Assembly (NCBI GenBank): GCA_963682055.1 | Contig: OY821750.1 | Coordinates: forward strand, 2,420,501-2,484,500 | Length of the DNA stretch: 64,000 nucleotides | Origin: Primula veris | Taxonomy: Eukaryota; Streptophyta; Magnoliopsida; Ericales; Primulaceae | Reading direction: 5' to 3' | Part shown: one piece after another, positions 54,452 through 64,000 of the stretch | Layout of the letters: each line of letters opens with the position of its first letter | Numbering within the stretch: position 1 is the first letter of the stretch | The notes under the pieces: model-generated | Database searches by the model: none | The model's input: the letters and a program-made list of their open reading frames with translations, nothing else | What the model was told of the DNA's origin: nothing | Program-made: the position numbers and the translations under genes

Positions 54452-56104
54452 TGTAACATCCCGTATTTTTATAAATGGTTTTATTCATGATTTAATTTAT
54501 CCAAAAACGTTTTATACAAATTTTACCAAAAACCGGTCACTCGACTAATTTTTAGCCAATAACCGAAACTCTTCCGAAAAACTTTATTTTAAAAACCTGT
54601 TACTAATTTTACTAATAAAAAAGGACCCAATAGATTTGTTTCTAAAGATTTGTTATTTTTGAGTATTAAAACAATATTTTTGGATTAAGAGTTAACTTTT
54701 AGAACTTTGGGGACCAAATAGTTCGCTGCCACAAACTTTCTCAAAACAGTTTTTACATCTTCAAATCAGCCCACTTTTTCAAATCAGTAACCTAAAACAA
54801 GAAAGAAAAGAGAGAAAAAGAGAGAAAAGGGAGAAAGCAAATCTTAGCAAGAAGAAGAAGAAACCACCATTAGCGGGTTCATACCGGAAGCATCTCCTCT
54901 ACGCACTAAGGTAACGGGGGTTATCCATTGCGACTAGACGAGGGTGTATGTTAGGATTTGGTTTTGCGTTTATTATAAATTGGGGTTTTTTGCCTTTTAT
55001 TTTAATTATGTTCTTAAATTGTTAATTGGGGTTTATTTGTTGTACTTTTAATTCCATTATTTGAATTGTAGAAGTTGAGACTTGAGATATATTAATTTCG
55101 AATTAATGAGATTATGGATGGGTTTGCATGTTTTATGAGTTGATTATGTGATTATATAGTTGTTGATGAAATTGGGTAAATTTATGTTGAATAAAGATGA
55201 ATTGTAGTTTATGCATACAAGGTGTTTGTTAAAATGCCTGAATGAGATTTTGTGTTGTTGGAGTTGTTTGGCTAGTTGTGAATCTAGCACCTATGCTTAT
55301 GGGTTATGTTGAATTACGTTAGAATGACGTATGAGAATGTGATAATTGAATGGTTTCATATTATTGGCCGAGGCCTTGTGATTTAGATTAGTGGCAATGG
55401 TCTATGTCTTACGGACTGAGACGAGTGGCGTGAGAAGTCCAAGTGCGCACTTTAAAGCTACTTTTATTGTTAGCAATGGTCTATGTCTCTCCCTAATTCC
55501 GGAGACATAAGACGGCCGAAGGGATAGGGAATGACCTACCTTACGGACTGGGGTAGGTGGCGTGAGAGGTCCATGTTTGCTATAGACGTGTGTTGACGTT
55601 ATTTAATTTATTTCGTTGTACGATGTTATTATATTTATTTTTATACGTTGATTATCGTAGTTGTTGTTTGTGAGTTCTTGCATTTATGGGATGGAGTGAC
55701 GGTATTTTGTGCTGCCGTCCCGTCTATGTATGTGTGTGGGACTCACCGTTACAATTCTGTCTTTCAGGTACAAATTAGGTTGAGGCGTTTGGATAGGAGG
55801 TTTAGCATGGTATCGCATGGGTTCGAGGCTCTTTGAATTGCTTTCTTTTTCTTAAACTATTTTTTTGAGGTTGTAGCGTACGGAAAATTTACATTCGTTT
55901 GTTATCCTTTTATAAATTTTTTCAAACTATCTCGTCTTGTAGCCGCGTTTGGCAAACACTTTTATTTTTATTCGTTTAATTGTTCATTTAGCTCGCAAGT
56001 TATTTCTTTTAAAATTTAAATTTTGTACCAACAGGTTTCTCTTTCCTTTTGTTTAAAAAGGTCACGCCTCGATGTATGTATTTTCTTGATTTTGGGGCGT
56101 GACA
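54452..56104 (+). repeat. 3' LTR of element D (1653 bp)
   Basis: Starts TGTAACATCCCGTATTTTTA and ends TTGGGGCGTGACA. Close relative of the solo LTR at 19732-21607; the length difference lies mainly in the internal tandem array, which here has a truncated unit (about 55394-55440) and one full unit (55474-55572). Confidence 0.93.
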
Positions 56105-56169
56105 TGCTCGACACGATCTCTTGTTTTATATTATGTTGAAAGTCATCACCGCCAAGGGTGTCCTGGATC

Positions 56170-56418
56170 AATTTGCGCATGCACAAGCTCTAATGTATGT
56201 TCTCGAAAAGTCATCGGCAGCCTTACAGACTTGGTCGTGCCCGAGAAGGATCCATCTTACCACATTAAGGAGACTCAATTGCCGATCCCGTACACACAAC
56301 CTTTCCGATGCACCCCACCAAACACCTCGAGAAATATCTTGTTCTCATCAATCGAGTCCACCGACAGACCCTCCTCTATTTTCTCGAGCTTTGCCAATCT
56401 CTCAATTTTTCCGTACAT
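56170..56418 (-). pseudogene. Fragment of a plant En/Spm-type transposase-associated protein
   Basis: The minus strand from the ATG at 56416-56418 reads MYGKIERLAKLEKIEEGLS, then ENKIFLEVFGGVHRKGCVYG, then stops. The FLEV-GG-RKG-YG pattern is known from C-terminal parts of plant CACTA/Spm proteins. A further frame with SFSGTTKSV follows after stops. It is a short, dead fragment directly downstream of element D. Confidence 0.5.
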
Positions 56419-56430
56419 CTTAGACAGAAT

Positions 56431-56729
56431 ATAACATAGGAATAATTAAATGCGAATACACTATTACCAAATGAGAACCAGTTGAATTCAGAGAGTTACT
56501 AACAAAAATTAGAATTACGGGATCTTTTATTTCTAAAGTCATAATTAATTTTGCACTTCATTTCATCTAAATATATAGTACTTAATAATAGGTTTAAAAA
56601 TATCCATGAATATCACCCCCTTCGTTCTTCTCGTCATGTCTTAAGTCGCAGATGAATTGTTTGGAATTGGTTCATAATGAAATAATTATTATGTCCAAAT
56701 GACTTGTTATATATATATATATATATATA
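56431..56729. other. Non-coding interval ending in a TA microsatellite
   Basis: AT-rich, no gene. It ends in a (TA)n run (56709-56729) that was the insertion target of E2. Confidence 0.6.
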
Positions 56730-56953
56730 TGTTGTAGGATATTATTAGACTATTGGGCTTATATTTTATGGGCCCAAGTGGGCTTATAACCCTACCCCTC
56801 TATCTATATAAAGAGGGTTAGGGGTCTTGTATTTTACATTCATTCATATACATTCTGATTAATAAAGACTCTATTGTTGTCTCTCTCATATCTCTCTCTG
56901 TATCTATACATATCTCTATATATATCTATAACGAGCTAATATGTCACACAACA
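56730..56953 (+). repeat. 5' LTR of E2 (224 bp)
   Basis: TGTTGTAGGATATT...CACACAACA. Contains CTATATAAAG (about 56812) as a likely TATA box and a CTCTCTC-rich downstream part. Confidence 0.93.
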
Positions 56954-56965
56954 CGTTATCGGCAC
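56954..56965 (+). other. Primer-binding-site position of E2
   Basis: The 12 nt after the LTR, CGTTATCGGCAC, only partly match the Met-tRNA site TGGTATCAGAGC (8 of 12). A related site, CGTTATCAGCAC, is familiar from plant copia elements, so this is probably the functional or formerly functional site. Confidence 0.5.
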
Positions 56966-57891
56966 TTTGCTCGCGAAGAATAGAATATACGCTCACGGAT
57001 ATTGGAGATTTTTGGTAAACGGATGGATATTGGGTATTTATAAACCTTGAGGTTTATCCGGGTTTTTAGGGTTTTGCTATATCGACCTTCATCGACATAC
57101 CGTGCGTAAGGTACCGAATTCAAAACTTAATTTATTCCATATATGTGATCGCACGTATTATTTTATGGATAACTAAAACATGATAAATATCCCGTAGTAT
57201 ATAATCCATGTGTATTAGAGTTTGTTACTTGTATGGATAACTATATATGATCGTAACACACATATTGTTGATTATAAAATCATATTTGTTGATAAGATCA
57301 TACAAAATAACCCAAATCATGTAATTGTAAAACATGTATTAATCTGTCGGATTAAATCTGCAACAAACTGAAACGTATGTACTGATTTGTAATTCTCTGA
57401 AAGCTGTAAACTATTCTGGAAATTACTCAAGGACTAAACTGAAACTTGTCTGAAATTATGGACTGAAGCAGTAATAATGCTGTAAATATATATATAGTTT
57501 GCTGAAATTACACGGATAGTCCCTGTAGTATATTACATGTATAAAAACAGTATATATGTGTTATAAAAGTCAATATTCGGTCTAAATATTCACCCACATG
57601 CATATATATATTTATTAAAAAGGCAAGTGAATAAAAATTGCACGTTAATTGAATAAATTGATATGTTTCCATGTATATTTAACCACTTTGCATGTTAAAA
57701 ATTACCATATATAGAATTAATTGGTAATTAAAAATATATTGTTTTGCTTGCATGTTAAAACTACCATGTATAGAATTATTCATATGGCGATAAACATAGA
57801 TAATTGATTGATATCTTGTTAGCGTAATCATATCTTTTGATATTATCATATATAAATATCACATATGCCAGTAAATTATTGGATTGGATCT

Positions 57892-58007
57892 AATTGATTT
57901 GATTTAATATGTTAGAATCTTTATGGATTGATTGATAATCTTAAATTGATTTGATTTGATATGTTAGAATCTTTATGGATTGATTGATAATCTTAAATTG
58001 ATTTGTT
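57892..58007 (+). repeat. 52-bp tandem repeat in the E2 leader
   Basis: Two units starting AATTGATTTGATTT at 57892 and 57944 and a partial third at 57996; units 1 and 2 are nearly identical. Non-coding. Confidence 0.9.
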
Positions 58008-61000
58008 TATAACACCAAATCTCCTGCATGATTAGATAGATCCTAAAATATATTTACTGCCTGTTTATATATATGTGGTTAATCTAGATAGATATTCTCT
58101 ATACTGTTAATATTATTGCCATATATAAAATGCGAAAATCGTATATATTCACATTTAAGTTGGAAAAATTATGAATCTTCCCCAAATAGGCTCACCTATT
58201 TGGATACGATGTCTAGGAAAGATAAAGGCGGAAGTCGTTCTCCTAATGAGGTCGGTTTTTAAGAGGCATTCGTGCCCACCCCCCTCACCGTCTTTCCTGG
58301 TCGTGTTCAAATAGAGCTACCGAAAGGGGTTGACTAAATAATAATTTCCCCGAGTGTGTTTATATAGTGATGTATGTTTCGCCAAATTGGTGTTTCAGTA
58401 TCGACCCGTCGTTCGATCAATGAGAACCGATTCACATGAGAAGCAAAACTAATGTTTTCGAACCTGTCGTTTCGGAAAAAAAGTTTGTGCTTGTACAAAC
58501 CATAAACATATAAACCAGTCGTTTTATATGAAAAATAATCCAGAACTCACAACACATGTTGGATGCCATCTATGATGAGAAAAATCGCAAAACATACTTG
58601 CGAAATGACTGTTTAGACGTTGATGTTATTCCGTCACCACATGTTAGTCACCCTGATGTGTGAAAATGTGATGCCCAAATTTTTTTTTTGGATGCCATCT
58701 TTGATGAGTAAAACACGAGTTTGTTGTTACCCTCAGGATGAATGCTAAGGCGTTGATTTTATTCCGCCGCCACATTTGAGACGTGATGACGTCTATGGTG
58801 AACAAATGTCTGAAATTGACATATTGGAGCAATCCTTCACCAAAATACTAGCTTGGAAATTGTATTTCATAAGCAGTATTGTGAATTTATATTCACAATG
58901 TTCCTTTATCGCCCATCTGTTATTGGATAAGAAAATTACCCCGGTGAGTAATTTTAATCCTATTGGGTCAATGGCGAATTGTTTGCCTGATATTAATGCT
59001 CTTCGCGTACATTTTTTTTCCACGAATCGATAATCGAGACAAGTGTTATTTGTCTCGAACTGTCGCGATCCCGATGAATCGCTTAGCCAAGCGAAATTTT
59101 AGACAATCGTCAAAATCGAAAACCTGTGGCTCCAAGACAGTAATTGAACGGAACAATATGACCCGTTGTCACAAAGCAAGAGATAATGCTCAATGAGGCA
59201 ACTCTATGCTATAAAGACAAAGGTCATGCACGGTTACTCCTTAAATAGTTCAAAACTATTACAAAGGTGCAAAAACCGATGCTAATGTGGTTAAAGCTAA
59301 CTGAAAGGAAACTCTTGAGACCCCCGGTTTTGTGGCTCAAATGAGTTTGGGACCTTTCTTTATTGATTTTGATAAATCATTGAGCCATTTTTTTGCTCAT
59401 CTGGATTATGTTTTTCCATTTGGATTATGATTTTTCCATTTGGACATACTTTTGGATTATGGTTTGCCTGTTTACGAAATTTCTCGAAATAATTTAAAGT
59501 GATTTGAGCAAACTCATTTGAAAAATGTGACCAGACTTTAAATTATGAAATTTTAGGCAATACTTGTGATGTAGTTGATTTTTCTGGAAATAGTGTGTAA
59601 CACGGTACCACATAATTTCACCAACTACTTGCCTAAAAGAGTACTCAGTGACAATGATTCTGGACCTGTCGTTTCATAATCGAAATCTTTGGTAAAACCA
59701 AATTGATTTGTCAAATATGAGTTCTTATACTCATGTAGGTCCTGCCGTACCTTGTTGAGTTATAAAATATTCGAGAAAACCAGTATTATCTGGTAATAGC
59801 TCATGAAAGAATTAAAATTTCTTTACATACCCTCCATTCAATACGACCAAAAGCGTATTTTAGAGGAGTTGAAATGTCTTTCAAGTGGTTGCTACCACAT
59901 TCTTTAAAGCATTTAAAGTTACCTTATCATTTCGCCTGTCGTCGAAATGATAAATGATTTAGATGCTAAGACATGATTGTCTGTACTATCATTCGCATGT
60001 CGTCGATTGATAAGAGCATTTTGATATTGTGGCATTGACCGGATGAGATATTCCCGGGTCAAAAGACGATGCTTGATTTATAATCGCATCGCATTTGGAT
60101 TCTCTCTGAGAATATATTTCGCGATTAATCCGAAATTCATGCCATTAATGCTCACTTTGAAAGACTAGTATGTGTAAAGATCACGAAATGAACTCGTAGA
60201 ATTCTTGTAAAGAATTGAAGGAGTTATTGTGGAATTATCCAACCATAAGACGGACTATAAATATAAATGGTTATGGTTGATGCATCGACAATATGGTCAC
60301 ATTTTAATGTTGTCCACATAAATGCAGCACTTTCCAAACTTTTAGCCCTATCATTAAGTTGATGGCTCATGATCCGGATTATCCTGAAAAGTCTAGTCGA
60401 CTTGATAATCCGAAGAGTAATAATCGAAATTTCGATTTGAATTACCTGAGTTTGGAAATTGAAATTGAACATCCTGTCGATTATGTTCAGATTATGTTCA
60501 GACCCAAATGGACTCACGGAAAGTTTGATGATGCGACTGCAAATAATTGCACGCATTTCTTGGTCTTGCGCACCAAGATTTATATTTCCGTGTGGGGTTA
60601 TGCTATTTTGCTGCATTGGTCCGTTATGAGGCCCATAGACACTCAAACACAATATGCGTACCAGCTGGTTACTGGTTATGAGACAGAAGTCTCATATTAA
60701 CGCGTGTGTAGAGTGATTAATTAATATTTTGATTGAGCCGTTCTAGCGTTCAAAATATGGACCTCTGAAGGGGACATAAGTCGATTATGAATCTCCTACC
60801 TATCATTTGATAGAGTAACCTTGGCAAGCGATCTCTTTACCGCATGATATGCGAAAGTGACATCGCTAAGACTGTTCTCCCCGTCGTTAGGGGGAGATTT
60901 GCACGTTACCGTTGATAAGGAACGACGTGAAGTAACGTGGCATAACCCACTCAGTCTTAGCTTGATCCCCAAAACTGCACTTAGTGATAAGTAAGTGCAT

Positions 61001-61022
61001 AGACTCCCTCAAGTCTAACTAA

Positions 61023-62830
61023 ATGCCAGACGCATTTAATGACTTTATGAGATGTCACGAGATCATTTATACCTGCTGCAAAATGCTTGCAAGGATAGAC
61101 GTCCCTGTCGGACGCCGTGTTCCTGTCGTAGCACGTTGCTTTGGCCGAACCCACCAAGCAAATGACGCTGCCGTCGGCCGTCAGTCTATCGTCCTTCCTA
61201 ATATATGAGGAAGTTGACCGGTTCTTAATTCGTTCAGCCCCAGAGGTGGTGAACTGAAACTCATTTGTCGCACGAGATTACAAAGGATCTAGGAGATGTG
61301 TGATTCCTCCTCATCCTGAGAATCTTGAAATATCTGTCGATCATGATATCTTAGACGATATTGAAGCGAAATGAGACTGTCATTGATTACTTATTCATAT
61401 ATTCGGTGACGACTGATAATATGAGCAAATTATGACAGAGAACCATGTACCGTTGCCTGAAGTCAACGGAGAATAGACTGTACTAATGGAAACTTAAAAT
61501 CCAAGCAGACTCCTTAGCGAAAGTGTGTTCGGACCTGTAGATCCAACACCACCAATGTTAAACGAGTTCGTTTATTTGGTTATTCGTAAGGAAAAGTGAT
61601 GAGAATAATGAGATTGTAGAATGCTCGCCTAGTAGCGCAAGGCTTCTCTCACACCTTGGAATTGATTACGAGATGGTTGATTTTCTCGTAATGGACATTA
61701 TAACAGTCCCCTACTTTACCAGTTTAGTAGTTTCCGAAAACCGAGTATGCAGCCATGAATGTGGTCACAGTTTTATCTCTATGGGGATTTAGACAAAGCG
61801 ATACAGATGAAGGTCCCTGTGTGACTTCATAATGCTTGAATCAAGTAGTTCCTGACCACGGAACACGATCTCAATTAAATGAGACGTTCACTATATGGAT
61901 TAATATAATCCGAGCGGATGTGGTATACCCGCCTAAGTGAGTACTTGATTAGCTTGGGATACTTGAACAAGTATTATGCCCTTGCGTGTTTTATTACGCG
62001 ATCCATTTTTGGATTTGCCTTCGAGATGAAGGATTTTGGGAAGACACGGTAGTGACTCAACTTGATGATTGAGTCCCGTAAATATTGAATCTAAGTCCAT
62101 GATTCAGACTACACCCAGAAGGTGTTATGACGTTTTAGTCATCATGACGCTAAGTCGTCAGATTCTCCCATGATCGTTCGATCACTAGACATTGATATAG
62201 ACCCAGTCCGTCCCTGATGAGACGATGAAGAGATATTGAACAATAATGTTCATATCTACGTACAATAAGCGCATCATTGTACTTGGTTTAATGTGCTAGG
62301 ACGAACATCTCGTCTGTTGTGAATGGTATAGCTCGACACAACATCGCGCTAACACGCTGCCATCGAAATGGCACTAAAGACACATTCCCTTACCTTATGG
62401 TAATTTTGGAAGTGGGCTAGTTTATCCCATTTGCGTCATCGAGTGTACCTACCCCCTTCGGTACTCGAATTAACGCAACCCTTTTTCGGTTATACCGATG
62501 CCTGTTACTTATCAGACCCGCATAAGGGATATTCCTAACATGGTATGTCTTTACCATTAGGAATAAGGCGACATCTTGGAGGTCTTGGAATGACTCCAAG
62601 TGAATCACTCTGATCTATTCGTGCTCTATGAGACGACTAGAGAGTGTATATGGCTTCGAGCTAGTATTAGTCATATTTGAATTACATATGTTCTGTCTCA
62701 CGATCCAGATAAAACACTTGTCATAGAAGACAACTTGTTGTTATTGATCAAGAGAGACATGACTACATTATGCTATTTAGCATTTCTTGCCGAAATTAAT
62801 CTTCACAAATGAAGTTTAAGAGCATCCAGT
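61023..62830 (+). pseudogene. E2 pol remnants (integrase/RT linker, RT, RNase H)
   Basis: 61023-61208 gives the same MPDAFNDF...ARIDVPVGRRVPV linker as E1. RT-start remnants (VMDIITVPYFTSL-like, out of frame) lie near 61600-61740, and RNase H remnants (GYTDACYLSDPHKG-like) near 62490-62530. Frame breaks differ from those of E1 in the RNase H part: E1 has 126 open codons there and E2 does not. Inactive. Confidence 0.6.
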
Positions 62831-63480
62831 TGAATGCTCGTTCTATTCCACGTTAGATTTTCTTGCATCCAGTCGTATGTAAGTAAATGAGGCATCCAGT
62901 CGAATGCTCGTACTCTTTCTTGGAATATGAAATCTTTGCACCCAGTTGTGTGCAAGTGAGGGGGAGCATCCAGGTGAATGCTTATTGCACTAATTACTAC
63001 TTAGTCGAAATCTTCGCACCCTGTCGTGTGCAAGTGAGGGGGAGCATCCAGTCGCATGCTCGTGTACTCTTTTTGTCCTTAGACCAAGGTTTTTTCCCAC
63101 TGGGTTTTCCTTGGCAAGGTTTTTAGCGAGACACGTTCCCATCATACCTCACTTAAGATTGCCGAAATTAGGGGGAGTATCCTGTTGTATACTTCTTACC
63201 ACTGTGTACTCTTTTCTCCTTCGACTAGAGATTTTTTCCCACTGGGTTTACTCTAGCAAGGTTTTGATGAGACAGCTGTTTTGTGGTTGATCCCTACTAC
63301 TACCATTGTTGCACTCTTTTTCCTTCGATCAGAGATTTTCCCATTGGGTTTGCTCTGACAAGGTTTTGATGAGGCACACTATTTTGTGGTTAGTTAATTA
63401 CATGGAATTTCGGCCTATATCATTCGGCTACACAGTTTCTCCTAGGTACCGGTTTTGTCCCACACTGGGTTTTCCGTCCC
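62820..63480 (+). repeat. 3' repeat module of E2: hairpin units and tandem repeats
   Basis: Counterpart of 5121-5720. Hairpins: AGCAT-CCAGTTGA-ATGCT (62821), GCAT-CCAGTCGT-ATGT (62865), GCAT-CCAGTCGA-ATGC (62892), GCAC-CCAGTTGT-GTGC (62938), GCAT-CCAGGTGA-ATGC (62966), GCAC-CCTGTCGT-GTGC (63016), GCAT-CCAGTCGC-ATGC (63044) and GTAT-CCTGTTGT-ATAC (63177). Then follow units around TTTTCCCACTGGG with arms CCAAGG/CCTTGG, CTAGAG/CTCTAG and TCAGAG/CTCTGA. Confidence 0.85.
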
Positions 63481-63557
63481 TAAGGTTTTTATGTGTTTAG
63501 CATTGCGAATGAACTCGACTCAGATCGACTGCATGAAGACGAAGAATTCAAGACGTC

Positions 63558-63568
63558 CAAATGGGGAG
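63558..63568 (+). other. Polypurine tract of E2
   Basis: AAATGGGGAG directly before the TGTTG of the 3' LTR. Confidence 0.75.
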
Positions 63569-63786
63569 TGTTGTAGGATATTATTGGACTATTAGGCTTG
63601 TATTTTATGGGCCCAAGTGGGCTTATAACCCTACCCCTCTATCTATATAAAAAGGGTTAGGGGTCTTGTATTTTACATTCATTCATATACATTCTGATTA
63701 ATAAAGACTCTATTGTTGTCTCTCTCATATCTCTCTCTGTATCTATACATATCTCTATATATATCTATAACGAGCTAATATGTCAC

Positions 63787-63792
<6 letters not shown>
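63569..63792 (+). repeat. 3' LTR of E2 (224 bp)
   Basis: Pairs with 56730-56953, four differences by eye. Followed by a (TA)n run (63793-63825) and about 175 bp of AT-rich sequence without features to the window end. Confidence 0.93.
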
Positions 63793-63828
<36 letters not shown>

Positions 63829-64000
63829 CTATTTCCCAACTACGCAATATTGACTTTCTCCGTTTTGGACAGATGTCAATGTCAATATTGTTTGAAGAAT
63901 TAGAAAATTAATATATTCCGTACTCAAGAAATATTATTTCACCTAAAAAAATAATCTATTTATTCTAATTCTTGTCCAAGTTTAAGCTTTGGGTATGTAT

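Larger units (their letters stand above)
48861..56104 (+). mobile_element. Ty3/gypsy chromovirus element D, 5' LTR missing
   Basis: A plus-strand gypsy element with untranslated leader (48861-49256), gag, protease, RT, RNase H, integrase, a C-terminal chromodomain, polypurine tract and 3' LTR (54452-56104). The integrase-last order and chromodomain mark a chromovirus, most like the Tekay/Del group (inference from domain features). No sequence resembling the 1.65-kb LTR occurs upstream of the leader, so the 5' end is truncated, and no TSD can be tested. Gag is broken by stops and frame changes, and integrase by one premature stop. Confidence 0.88.
56730..63792 (+). mobile_element. Ty1/copia-type element E2, structurally complete but coding-dead, TSD ATATA
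   Basis: 7063 bp with 224-bp LTRs (56730-56953 and 63569-63792) and TSD ATATA within a TA microsatellite. The LTRs differ at four positions by eye. The interior has a 1.2-kb AT-rich leader, then a region related to E1 (from about 58137) with remnants of integrase/RT linker, RT and RNase H, then the hairpin-rich 3' module (62820-63480). No frame longer than about 140 codons survives. Recent-looking LTRs with a fully degenerate coding region suggest that this copy moved using proteins made elsewhere. Confidence 0.9.

Noticed and set aside
63793..64000. Possible further element after E2
   Set aside because: Only a TA microsatellite and AT-rich sequence are present before the window ends.

Overview
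This is a repeat-dominated stretch of a flowering-plant nuclear genome. It is AT-rich, contains intron-bearing CYP71-type cytochrome P450 genes, and most of the remainder is Ty1/copia and Ty3/gypsy LTR retrotransposons with 5-bp target-site duplications (TSDs), solo LTRs and small DNA transposons. The P450s look like the asterid CYP71A group, but the species cannot be fixed from the sequence.

Layout. 1-6075: copia-type element E1 (+), cut by the window start, with its 3' LTR at 5823-6075. 6076-13453: first copy of a roughly 7.4-kb segmental duplication carrying P450 copy 1 (10047-12100). 13726-16138: solo LTR with TSD GGTTT. 16144-17937: non-coding, with a decayed third relic of the P450 upstream region. 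17938-24642: copia element A (-), TSD AATAA, interrupted by a gypsy solo LTR (19732-21607, TSD TTTAC). 24750-32512: second duplication copy with P450 copy 2 (29111-31167). 34391-44291: copia element C (-), TSD CCGTT, carrying a nested copia element B (34843-39671, TSD CATAG). 44528-47640: an F-box-like gene remnant split by a 2.7-kb solo LTR (44760-47481, TSD GTGAT). 48861-56104: chromodomain gypsy element D (+) without a 5' LTR. 56730-63792: copia-type element E2 (+), TSD ATATA, complete in structure but coding-dead, and the internal relative of E1.

The only apparently intact host genes are the two P450s. They share exon structure and differ at 11 of 529 residues, and their upstream regions differ by several indels, including a 524-bp block close to the start codon. 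They probably encode ER-anchored specialised-metabolism oxygenases, possibly with different regulation.

The most unusual signal is in the retroelements. E1/E2, the gypsy LTR family (D and the solo LTR in A), and the 44760-47481 solo LTR all carry many short hairpins whose loop sequence is conserved while the two stem arms change together. The clearest family has an 8-nt loop of the form CCWGWYGW (for example CCTGTCGT) closed by unrelated stems of 4-11 bp, found from the internal region to the polypurine tract of both E1 and E2. These are visible in the sequence; their function, if any, is inference.
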